A DNA stretch of 14,769 bases from CAYOVG01 sp964407285 (GCA_964407285.1 CAYOVG010000163.1:1-14769); one strand, 5' to 3'; positions 7,672 through 13,767 are shown, numbered from the stretch's first letter. Numbers and translations are program-made. Notes: a model not told the origin generated them from the letters alone.

Positions 7672-8190
7672 CTACTCCTTGAGTTCATCGCGTAAAATGT
7701 TCAGGTTCTTCAGGGCAACCTCGTTGTGCGGGTCCCGTGCAAGGACCTCCGCCAGGGTCTCAACGGCCTCATCCCGAAACCCCAGCTCGGCATAGACCAC
7801 CGCCAGATTGATCGTCGCCTTAACGTTTCCGGGCTCATGAACCAGGACCGCCTGCAGAAGACCGTGAGCCTGGAGAAACATGCCGTTCCTAAGTTCGCCG
7901 ACGGCGCGCTCGAAGAGCGTGGAAGCAAACGATATCTTCTCCTCCTCAAGTTCCCTGACCCGAGCATCCAGGCGGTTCACCTCTTCCCGCAGGGAATCGT
8001 TCGACTGTCGGAGCGCTTCGCACTTCTCTTCGAGCAGCCCGCAACGTTCTTCCAGGCCGTTTTTTTCCCGCAGCAGTTCGGCGACCCCGGCGTCCGGCCC
8101 GGCAACGTCCTCGCACTTGACGTTCTTCTGAAAGAGAAGGTCTCCCAGGCTGGTTCCCATGGCTGGTTCTTTGGGTTTTCTCTTTCCCAT
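7672..8190 (-). CDS. Coiled-coil and TPR-repeat protein
   Basis: The 172 residues begin with a short basic segment (MGKRKPKEP). A long heptad-patterned coiled coil follows at about 36-90 (LLREKNGLEERCGLLEEKCE, then further Leu/Glu/Arg heptads). A TPR-like helical region at about 90-170 contains at least two repeat units, with signatures A-x-x-x-L-A-V-V-Y-A-E-L-G and DEAVETLAEVLARDPHNEVA. It has no signal peptide or membrane helix. TPR domains often bind Hsp70-family C-termini or other partners. Since the next gene encodes an Hsp70, a co-chaperone or adaptor role is a reasonable inference but unproven. AGAGG eight bases upstream supports the ATG at 8188-8190; a second ATG ten codons later (MGTSLG) is possible. 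The upstream ParA gene ends five bases before this start. The reading frame is confident, the function is not known. Confidence 0.82.
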   Translation of the reverse strand: MGKRKPKEPAMGTSLGDLLFQKNVKCEDVAGPDAGVAELLREKNGLEERCGLLEEKCEALRQSNDSLREEVNRLDARVRELEEEKISFASTLFERAVGELRNGMFLQAHGLLQAVLVHEPGNVKATINLAVVYAELGFRDEAVETLAEVLARDPHNEVALKNLNILRDELKE

Positions 8191-8194
8191 GGAT

Positions 8195-8962
8195 CTATCC
8201 TCTTCCCATCCCGTCGATTCTTCCCGCCACTTCCATGTAGTCCTGGGCTCCGGTGCTATGAGGCGCGTACTCGAAGATGGACTTGCCGTGGCCCGGAGCT
8301 TCGGCCAGGCTGATGTTCATGCGGATGCCGGGAAGGAGTCTGTCCGGGCCGAAGTTCTTAACGATGTCGTCCGAGATTTCCCTGGCCAGGCGGGTGTTCC
8401 TGTTGAAGAAGGTCGGGATGATGGCGCTCAGGCGCAGATCGGCGTTATGAGTCGCGTTGACGGTGTAAATGAGTTGCATCATCTCGGCCAGTCCCTCCAT
8501 CGCCAGAAAGTGCATCTGCATGGGGATGAAGACCTCCCGGGCCGCCACCAGAGTGGATACGGTCAGGAGCCCTACCGTGGGGGGAGGGTCGAAGACCAGG
8601 TAGTCGAAGCCCGCAACGTTTTTGTAAAGGTTTTCCGAGAGCAGGGTTTCGCTTCCCTTCCGGGAGGAGAAGTCAAGCTCGAAAGATCCCAGTTCCCTGG
8701 AGGACGGAATCAGGCAGAGGCCGGGGATGTGGGTCCGGCACACCGCATCGTTGAAAGGCGCCTCTTCCCTGACGAGGTGCAGGATGTGGCGTTTTATCGA
8801 ATGCGTGGGGACGCCGAGGGCTATCGTTGCATGAGCCTGCGGGTCCGCATCGATGAGCAGGACCTGCTTTCCTCTCATGGCCAGGGCATGGGCAACGTTT
8901 ACAGCCGTCGTGGTTTTGCCGCACCCACCTTTTCTGTTTGCGAAGACGATATAGCGGGGCAT
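8195..8962 (-). CDS. ParA/Soj-family ATPase, likely array-positioning
   Basis: The 255 residues form a complete ParA-type P-loop ATPase. The deviant Walker A is RKGGCGKTTT with signature lysine K11 and P-loop lysine K16. Walker A' is LLIDADPQA with D38 and D40, and Walker B is YLVFDPPPTVG with D125. The ParA C-terminal signature SLAEAPGHGKSIFEYAPHSTG is present, as is the Arg-rich FFNRNTRLAREI stretch that in Soj/ParA contributes to non-specific DNA binding. There is no partner parB or parS candidate next to it. Instead it is embedded in chemosensory genes, as with PpfA of Rhodobacter sphaeroides and ParC of Vibrio cholerae, ParA relatives that position chemotaxis clusters. I infer it partitions the cytoplasmic receptor array along the nucleoid. 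Only a weak Shine-Dalgarno (GAGG, two bases before ATG) precedes the start. Confidence 0.93.
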   Translation of the reverse strand: MPRYIVFANRKGGCGKTTTAVNVAHALAMRGKQVLLIDADPQAHATIALGVPTHSIKRHILHLVREEAPFNDAVCRTHIPGLCLIPSSRELGSFELDFSSRKGSETLLSENLYKNVAGFDYLVFDPPPTVGLLTVSTLVAAREVFIPMQMHFLAMEGLAEMMQLIYTVNATHNADLRLSAIIPTFFNRNTRLAREISDDIVKNFGPDRLLPGIRMNISLAEAPGHGKSIFEYAPHSTGAQDYMEVAGRIDGMGRG

Positions 8963-9046
8963 CGCCTCTATCTCTCTTTCGGACGTTACTTGCAGCTATG
9001 GGTTACCGGTCTCCCTCTCCAAATGCACGGGAGCGCTCTTTCGTTC

Positions 9047-9520
9047 CTAAAGACTTTCGGCTTCGGAATGGCCGCCTGACGATTCGACCTTCATTTCGTT
9101 CATTCGCTTCCTCATCTGAACGTGGGTGCATTTGCGCTTCCTTTCAACGGAATCGATCAACTCCATCATTCTCTGCGGTGTTAGGGGCTTCTTGTCGTAA
9201 TCGTCCAGCGCCGGACGAATGCGCCCGATCGTTTCATCCGAATGCCCGTAAGCGGAAACGAGGATCATCGATACCCCGGGATGGTGCTGCTGCATCCATG
9301 AAAGAAGATCGATTCTATTGTTCCGGCGTATCAGGGTGTTCATTATGATCAGGTCAAAAGGAGTTTTTTCGGTACAGGCTTCTTCTACTTTGATGGTGGC
9401 TCCTTGATTGTCGTGTACGAGATCAGCGATAAACCCCTCTCGCTTCAAGTGGCGAATCAACGCGTTTGCATAGCGGGGTTCATCGTCCACAACCAGAATG
9501 CGCCTAACGTATTCCATCAT
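9047..9520 (-). CDS. Pseudo-receiver: response-regulator fold lacking phospho-Asp
   Basis: This 157-residue protein is a single receiver domain with a basic 30-residue tail. RILVVDDEP supplies the acidic pair D12/D13, LVSAYG supplies S89 and YDKKPLTP the conserved lysine K111. At the phospho-acceptor position the sequence is FDLIIMNTLI: the Asp is replaced by N61 (codon AAC on the minus strand, 9338-9340). The following MP and Gly of the usual DxxMPxxxG loop are also lost. Phosphorylation by a kinase is therefore unlikely; an always-on, always-off or binding-only role is more plausible. It is the first gene of the minus-strand set and is separated from the ParA gene by 84 bp. GGTGAG precedes either of two adjacent ATG codons (9518-9520 or 9515-9517). 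No output domain (DNA-binding, GGDEF) is attached. Its tail (RKRKCTHVQMRKRMNEMK) is Lys/Arg rich. Confidence 0.88.
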   Translation of the reverse strand: MMEYVRRILVVDDEPRYANALIRHLKREGFIADLVHDNQGATIKVEEACTEKTPFDLIIMNTLIRRNNRIDLLSWMQQHHPGVSMILVSAYGHSDETIGRIRPALDDYDKKPLTPQRMMELIDSVERKRKCTHVQMRKRMNEMKVESSGGHSEAESL

Positions 9521-9537
9521 TGGATCTCACCATCCCA

Positions 9538-9555
9538 CCCGCAGCGGGCTGCGGG
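9538..9555 (-). promoter_or_regulatory. Perfect GC-rich inverted repeat in operon leader
   Basis: CCCGCAGC and GCTGCGGG form a perfect 8-bp inverted repeat separated by two bases, or a 7-bp stem with a CGGG tetraloop. It lies 18 bases before the first start codon of the minus-strand chemosensory set and just before its Shine-Dalgarno. No U-run follows in the transcript, so it is not a classical terminator. It may limit translation initiation, stabilise the mRNA 5' end or be an operator. Confidence 0.5.
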
Positions 9556-9614
9556 GTATGCCAGAAGTGATCTCATTAACGTGTTTTGGAATTTTACGGA
9601 CAGTTGGTGCTAAG

Positions 9615-9630
9615 AGCACTTTGTATGCCA
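9615..9630 (-). promoter_or_regulatory. Candidate sigma-54 (-24/-12) promoter
   Basis: Read on the minus strand, 9630 to 9615 is TGGCATACAAAGTGCT. The GG and GC dinucleotides are exactly ten bases apart, as required for sigma-54. Nine of eleven constrained positions of TGGCACGNNNNTTGCW match (misses: C6, G7 or the first T of the -12 box, depending on how strictly they are counted). Transcription would begin near 9604, giving an 84-base leader before the first gene at 9520. A short inverted repeat (GTGCT-AAG-AGCAC, 9607-9619) overlaps the -12 box. An AACGAC-N6-GTCGTT inverted repeat at 9719-9736, about 115-130 bp upstream, is at a plausible distance for an enhancer-binding activator. The activator gene is not in the window. 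No good sigma-70 promoter is apparent in the same stretch. Confidence 0.4.
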
Positions 9631-9718
9631 GTGAGCGGAGGAGAGGGGCTATTGAGGCTAAACTGTTGTATTGTAAGGTTTTCTAGTTAAAGGGCGAAAT
9701 GGGCGGACAGCCTTGTCT

Positions 9719-9736
9719 AACGACATAAAGGTCGTT
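9719..9736. promoter_or_regulatory. AACGAC-N6-GTCGTT inverted repeat
   Basis: A 6-bp inverted repeat with a six-base spacer lies between the pseudo-receiver gene and the orphan gene. The half-site GTCGTTG recurs in direct orientation at 9845-9851 and 9902-9908. This resembles an operator cluster for a DNA-binding regulator, but no regulator is identified. The area around it (about 9560-9980) contains no gene I can support. Confidence 0.3.
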
Positions 9737-9924
9737 GAGTGGCAGGCCGATAAAGCAGGGTTGACAACGATCACTTCTCTTAAAGTTATGGTAATACTGA
9801 TAGATTGGAGAGCGACATGAATGACGCTTCGAAGCGACGAAAGAGTCGTTGTGGCGATGGATGCAGTCTGCTTCAGCGCACACTTCTTCACCAATGGTCC
9901 GGTCGTTGGTGAAATAATCGAGAC

Positions 9925-9943
9925 AGCCCTCTCCGTGAGGGCT
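9925..9943. other. Stem-loop AGCCCTC-N5-GAGGGCT
   Basis: A perfect 7-bp stem with a five-base loop lies 40 bp beyond the stop codon of the orphan minus-strand gene (9983-10300). On that strand it is followed by GTCTCGATTATTTC, which lacks a proper U-tract, so a rho-independent terminator is possible but weak. Confidence 0.35.
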
Positions 9944-9982
9944 ACCCCAAAAGGTACTCCGCATATTGAACGGTTCTTCCTC

Positions 9983-10300
9983 TCAATATACTTTTATCCA
10001 GGTGATGGGATTTTTCGGCCTGCCTTTCGGTATCTCCGCCTTGGCCAAAGCTTCCTCCGGAGTCGGCGCATCAATCTGCAGTATGTCCACAAGGAACGAT
10101 CTCTTGGTGCCGTATTCGATGTAGTAAAATTGGTCGAGACCCTTTGCCTCTACCCTGGCTATGGCGAGCTTTTCTTCGAGGGTAAGCAACGGTCCCGGTT
10201 TCTTTTTATTTTTCAACTTACATATGACGCTGCAATCGTGTATGGGGGCTCTGGTGTTCTTTGGGCGGTCCACTTTTACAATCCCGTATGTGTATCGCAT
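9983..10300 (-). CDS. Orphan hypothetical protein, 105 residues
   Basis: I do not recognise the family. The protein is basic in its first third (KLKNKKKPG), then has a compact mixed segment with natural-looking composition (TLEEKLAIARVEAKGLDQ, YYIEYGTKRSFLVDILQI). It ends in a Pro/Lys-rich region (APTPEEALAKAEIPKGRP) and WIKVY. No signal peptide, membrane segment or Cys motif is present; it has two scattered cysteines. An in-frame stop lies directly before the ATG, so no upstream extension is possible. No clear Shine-Dalgarno precedes that ATG, which lowers confidence, and a later GTG could be the true start. An overlapping 233-codon plus-strand frame looks like a compositional shadow. The gene stands alone between the chemosensory set and the protease. 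Confidence 0.5.
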   Translation of the reverse strand: MRYTYGIVKVDRPKNTRAPIHDCSVICKLKNKKKPGPLLTLEEKLAIARVEAKGLDQFYYIEYGTKRSFLVDILQIDAPTPEEALAKAEIPKGRPKNPITWIKVY

Positions 10301-11136
10301 TCAGTTCATGCAAAGGACCGGCTTTCAGTGGATTCCTTAGCGGTTCTGCTGAATGGTTTGAAAAAGGTTACAGGCACGCGGTTCACTCTAATCAGCCATG
10401 TGCGAAGCGCGGCCGGTCGTTATGCCGGTGTCTGTCACAGCGCAACTGCCGACGCCTTCACTTACCGCAATCCCGCCCGTCGGCAAAGTCGCCGGAATAT
10501 CCACCTTCGCCGGTTCGTCTGAATGACATTCGGGCCGGACAATAACTATTATCGGAAATCCTCCTCATTTTCAAGATGGCGAATCGGATAATTCAATGCA
10601 ATCCATCGAGGCGGGAAGGAAGACGGATGGGAAGCGTCCATTGTCCTCATATGTGAATGAGGGTGGAAAGATGAATATCACCGTCGGTCTTTTCCGGCCC
10701 GCGAGGGTCTTTTTCATCTTGTCGATGCGTATTTCGGGGTGGCGACGTTCAACAGCAGTCGATAGGGGGAATGTCGTCGGGGAGCGCAACGCTTCCCGGA
10801 TATGCGGCGTCCGGAGGTTATTCAGCGTGCAGAATCTTTCAGAATGTGGACCCGTTTATTCAAAAATGGGGTTTCATCATCTGTAATCTTGTATTAATAT
10901 AGATGTGCCGGTTTACGGAACCTGTAAACCAGATCGGAAAAACGGATTTTCGTCTTCCGATCCCTGCTTTCCGACAACCTGCTTTCATCCGTCATTGTTG
11001 AAGTCGTCAACCGCGTAAACCCTGAAACCTGAAGAAACTTCCAATAGATTCCCCGCATACTGCAAAGGCGTCGCATAGAAATCGAATCCGGCCACCATTT
11101 TCCAGAGTAGACCCCCGATGATAGGGGAGGGATAAA
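10301..11136. other. 836-bp region without a convincing gene
   Basis: Several short frames occur on both strands but none shows family motifs together with a good ribosome site. The region contains two adjacent stem-loops (10910-10962), a 9-bp direct repeat CCTGCTTTC spaced by six bases at about 10964-10987, and an AT-rich stretch with a -10-like TATTAATAT at about 10892-10900. The last bases hold the protease leader. A minus-strand frame ending near 10985 contains an FG-GAP-like DDFNNDG peptide (see findings). Confidence 0.5.
10910..10962. other. Two adjacent stem-loops
   Basis: The first is GGTTTAC-GGAACCT-GTAAACC (10910-10930), a perfect 7-bp stem with a seven-base loop. One base later, GATCGGAA and TTCCGATC (10932-10939 and 10955-10962) form an 8-bp stem whose loop contains an internal ACG/CGT pair. 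Neither is followed by a T-run on either strand. They lie about 175 bp upstream of the protease gene and just downstream of an AT-rich promoter-like stretch, so they could sit in its 5' leader. Confidence 0.55.
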
Positions 11137-13086
11137 ATGCTACCCGGCTATCGAATGGTAAGAAGTTCCTTCCTGCTCGTTTATCGCTCGGCATCTCTTC
11201 TGCTGATGATCTATCTGTGTGCTTTTCAGGTTGGATATGCACGGGCCGAGGATGGGGTGGTGGGGTCTTCCGTGGTCGAGAGCCTGAATGCCGACATACG
11301 GAAGAAGCCGGCTGGATGGACTGCCGGAGAGAATCCTCTCTCCAGTTTGCCGTCGGATGAAAGAAGAAAGAGGCTGTGCGGCGGCAGGATGCACCCTGCT
11401 ACAGTTTTGTTCAGGCAGTGTTCCACCGTGTTGCCGGACGTGGCGCTGCCGGCCTCATTTGATTGGAGGTGGTATAAAGCGGTCAGTGGCGTAAGGGACC
11501 AGGGCAATTGCGCGTCATGTTTTGCATTTGCATCCGTGGCGGCTTTGGAATCGAAAATACTGATCCAGTATGAATCGCTCGATGATGATCCGGATTTGTC
11601 GGAGCAAATCGTACTATCGTGCTCCGGTCTCAGCACTTGCTCCATCGCGGGGTATGCTGCGTCGGTGGCGGATTTCCTCGTATCCAGAGGTACTTCCCTG
11701 GAGAGTTGCTATCCCTACACGTTTACCAATGGCGCATGCGGCAACGCGTGTTCCAACTGGGAGAGCAATGCGTTCAAGTTGAAGGGATGGGGTTGCCTTA
11801 CCGTGGACCTGTCCAAAACGGCAGACCAACTGGCGGAAAACATAAAAAAGCTCATTTACCTTTACGGTCCCGTGGTTGTTACGATGGAGTTGTATTCGGA
11901 TTTCTTTTATTACCATTCCGGCGTCTACACGCATGTGGGAGGGGATTTCGACGGCGGCCATGTTGTGCTGGTCGTAGGGTGGGATGATGCGGAAAGGGCG
12001 TTCATCGTCAAAAACAGTTGGGGACCGGAATGGGGTGAGGAAGGGTTCTTCAGAATTGCTTACAGCGAGGTGAGAGGTCATACGGAATTCGGATACTCCG
12101 TAATCTACTTCGAAGATGCGGAAGCTCCGGCGGACTATGTGAAAATCGGCCGATGGAACAACTGGTTTGCGGTTGATGAGAATGAGACCCCCATGGTCGG
12201 CGATTTCAACGGGGACGGCAAGACGGACATCATTACATTCACCAGGGATAATCCCGATGCCGTCGGACAGGCATATGTCGCCCTCTCGGATGGAAGCAGA
12301 TTCGAAGACGGCGTGAAGTGGAGCGACTGGTTTGCGCCCGACCGGAGTGAGGTGGTCGTGATAGGGGATTTCAACGGCGACCGCATGGACGATGCAGCTA
12401 CATGGTTACGTATGTCCACCGGGCAGGTCTACGTGGCCGTATCGTACGGAGCGGGAATGCATGAATCCTCGCTCTGGTTGGACGATATCGGAGGTGACTC
12501 CGATGATGAACTCAAAACGGGAGACGTCAACGGCGATGGAATGGCAGACCTTGTCCTGTTTTCCCGCCGTTCCGGACGGGTCTATGTGGCTCTTTCCAAT
12601 GGAAAGGGGTTTGAGCCTCCTTCCATCTGGCATGGTTTCTTTGCCGTAAGCGCCTATGAGCGGCCGGAAACAGGCGATGTGGATGGGGATGGAAAAGTCG
12701 ATATCATCACCTTCGCGACCAACAGCCCGACGGCGTATGGACAGGTTTTCGCAGCTCTGTCAACCGGGGTCCGGTTTTCCGATGGACGAAACTCGGACAG
12801 GTGGAGTGACTGGTTTTCCGTCAGTCCCGATCAGGCGGTGCGAGTCGCCGATATGAATGGAGACGCAATGGCCGACTTCGTGACTTTCCTGCCGCCTCCG
12901 AACAAAGAAGTCTATGTAGTCTATTCGGATGGACATGCCATGTCCGACAACCGCCAGGTCGCCTGTAACTTCCCCACCGGTCTCGCATACCAGCCTCTCC
13001 TCGGCGATGTCGACGGGAATGGAAAGGGCGATTTCATCATCTTCCACCAGAGTGGAGGAGATGTCTTTGTGTCTCTTACCCCATGA
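11137..13086 (+). CDS. Secreted papain-family (C1A) cysteine protease with FG-GAP-like repeats
   Basis: The 649-residue precursor begins with a Sec signal peptide (about 1-36, hydrophobic core SASLLLMIYLCAFQVGYA, likely cleavage after ARA). A short pro-region follows. The papain-like domain (about 103-325) carries Q122 (oxyanion), C128 in CASCFAFA, H275 in GGHVVLVVGW and N293 in VKNSWGPEWGEEG, so all catalytic residues are present. The usual Trp after the catalytic Cys is Phe. The C-terminal half (about 330-649) has six repeats with calcium-loop motifs of D-x-[ND]-G-[DN]-x-x-x-D type at about 356, 411, 463, 514, 572 and 624, with WxDWF-like segments between some. This resembles FG-GAP/VCBS beta-propeller-like modules, usually extracellular adhesion or substrate binding. 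GGAGGG lies five bases before the ATG; a CCCC/GGGG mini-stem (11113-11127) touches this site. An ATG at codon 7 is an alternative start. Role in the cell is unknown; it is not obviously linked to chemosensing. Confidence 0.93.
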   Translation: MLPGYRMVRSSFLLVYRSASLLLMIYLCAFQVGYARAEDGVVGSSVVESLNADIRKKPAGWTAGENPLSSLPSDERRKRLCGGRMHPATVLFRQCSTVLPDVALPASFDWRWYKAVSGVRDQGNCASCFAFASVAALESKILIQYESLDDDPDLSEQIVLSCSGLSTCSIAGYAASVADFLVSRGTSLESCYPYTFTNGACGNACSNWESNAFKLKGWGCLTVDLSKTADQLAENIKKLIYLYGPVVVTMELYSDFFYYHSGVYTHVGGDFDGGHVVLVVGWDDAERAFIVKNSWGPEWGEEGFFRIAYSEVRGHTEFGYSVIYFEDAEAPADYVKIGRWNNWFAVDENETPMVGDFNGDGKTDIITFTRDNPDAVGQAYVALSDGSRFEDGVKWSDWFAPDRSEVVVIGDFNGDRMDDAATWLRMSTGQVYVAVSYGAGMHESSLWLDDIGGDSDDELKTGDVNGDGMADLVLFSRRSGRVYVALSNGKGFEPPSIWHGFFAVSAYERPETGDVDGDGKVDIITFATNSPTAYGQVFAALSTGVRFSDGRNSDRWSDWFSVSPDQAVRVADMNGDAMADFVTFLPPPNKEVYVVYSDGHAMSDNRQVACNFPTGLAYQPLLGDVDGNGKGDFIIFHQSGGDVFVSLTP

Positions 13087-13095
13087 ATCGAGTAT

Positions 13096-13111
13096 GGCCG
13101 GCTGTCCGGCC
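13096..13111 (+). terminator. Weak terminator-like hairpin after protease gene
   Basis: GGCCGG-CTGT-CCGGCC forms a perfect 6-bp GC stem with a tetraloop ten bases after the protease stop codon. The downstream sequence is GCGGTCGCCGTTTCAG, with no run of Ts, so intrinsic termination would be inefficient. I call it only as a candidate. Confidence 0.3.
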
Positions 13112-13215
13112 GCGGTCGCCGTTTCAGTGGGCGCCGTGAACGATGAAAACACGCCCGTGGCGAAATCGCATTTATATCGTTCGACCTCATATTCAATCTG
13201 TACCCGAAGATCGAT

Positions 13216-13230
13216 TTAATATATGATTAA
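13216..13230 (+). promoter_or_regulatory. AT-rich inverted repeat TTAAT-N5-ATTAA upstream of cheY
   Basis: In an otherwise GC-rich intergenic region, TTAATATATGATTAA contains a 5-bp inverted repeat and a TATGAT hexamer (13222-13227) resembling a -10 box. No matching -35 element is seen at 16-18 bp. It is 160 bp before cheY and about 75 bp before the small ORF at 13304, so it is the best candidate start region for this plus-strand gene set. Confidence 0.3.
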
Positions 13231-13303
13231 CGCCTCAATGCCGTGAAGGTGTCTTCCGTGCGGGGCAAGACTGTATTTTCGGGCCCTGGGTCCGGGAGGA
13301 GAA

Positions 13304-13408
13304 ATGAATCCCTGCGTGGATGGAGAGCGGAACAGGCCGTTTCAACTCGGGAGCGCTCTTTATAGTGAGGGAAGAGAAAGGAGTTCGCCATGGGGCTGTC
13401 TATCATGA
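13304..13408 (+). CDS. Small ORF (34 aa) with strong ribosome site, overlapping cheY start
   Basis: ATG at 13304-13306 is preceded by GGGAGGAGAA, a near-ideal Shine-Dalgarno, stronger than those of several neighbouring real genes. The frame encodes 34 residues (MNPCVDGERNRPFQLGSALY, then a Ser/Arg-rich end) and stops at 13406-13408, 19 bases into cheY in another frame. The peptide has no recognisable motif, signal or membrane segment. The overlap suggests a leader peptide that could couple or regulate translation of cheY, but cheY has its own good ribosome site. Coincidence is possible. Confidence 0.35.
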   Translation: MNPCVDGERNRPFQLGSALYSEGRERSSPWGCLS

Positions 13409-13767
13409 TCGTTGATGATTCACCTATTGCCCGGAAGATAGTGAAGAAGTGCCTGTCATCCGGCGACTACAGGATCATCGAGGCGTCGAGCGGGCAGGAG
13501 TGCCTGGACCTTTATGGAAAGGAAGGCGCTGATGTGGTTTTTCTCGATCTCACTATGCCGAAGATGAACGGGATGGAGACGCTTACCCGCTTGAAGGCGA
13601 TGGACCCCCAGGTTAAGGTGATCGTGATTTCGGCGGACGTGCAGCCGAAGGCCAGGGAGGAAGCTTTGGAGCGAGGAGCCGTTGCGTTTCTCAGCAAACC
13701 TGCCAAAGAGACGGAAATAAAGGAGGTGATTCTCGAAAAGATCGTAGGGGGAAAAGGGAATGTCTGA
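13390..13767 (+). CDS. CheY-like single-domain response regulator
   Basis: The 125 residues form one intact receiver domain. The acidic pair is D9/D10 (IMIVDDSP), the phospho-acceptor is D53 in VVFLDLTMPKMNG, the switch Ser is S81 in VISADV and the conserved lysine is K103 in FLSKPAK. There is no output domain, as in CheY. AAAGGAG six bases before the ATG supports the start. The next gene, a CheC-family phosphatase, begins eight bases before this one ends, and such pairing fits a CheY-P/phosphatase module. It could be the phosphorylated output of the array encoded on the opposite strand, or of the PAS protein downstream; the sequence does not decide. In contrast to the receiver at 9047-9520, all phosphorylation residues are present here. 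I withhold the cheY symbol because several paralogues usually exist. Confidence 0.93.
   Translation: MGLSIMIVDDSPIARKIVKKCLSSGDYRIIEASSGQECLDLYGKEGADVVFLDLTMPKMNGMETLTRLKAMDPQVKVIVISADVQPKAREEALERGAVAFLSKPAKETEIKEVILEKIVGGKGNV

Noticed and set aside
7659..7688. Upstream ATG for the Hsp70 gene
   Set aside because: It would add MNSRSRGFTH, unlike Hsp70 N-termini, and overlap the TPR gene; the ATG at 7656-7658 gives the normal family start.
9028..9041. 14-bp sequence CGGGAGCGCTCTTT found again at 13348-13361
   Set aside because: Both copies precede chemosensory genes, but one exact 14-mer repeat is near the chance expectation for a window this size and the copies face different gene orientations.
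9658..9964. Two short minus-strand frames (9683-9964 and 9658-9894) downstream of the orphan gene
   Set aside because: Odd composition (many Cys/His or Thr/Ser), no motif, poor ribosome sites and mutual overlap in different frames.
10439..10456. GCAACTG segment resembling part of a cobalamin riboswitch
   Set aside because: The other conserved boxes are missing or out of order, and no cobalamin-related gene follows.
9821..10522. 233-codon plus-strand frame across the orphan gene
   Set aside because: No ribosome site or recognisable domain; the opposite-strand 105-residue frame has more protein-like composition and codon use, though neither is certain.
10596..10886. 96-codon plus-strand frame upstream of the protease
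   Set aside because: No Shine-Dalgarno, no recognisable domain, and mixed hydrophobic/Arg-rich composition typical of non-coding GC-rich DNA.
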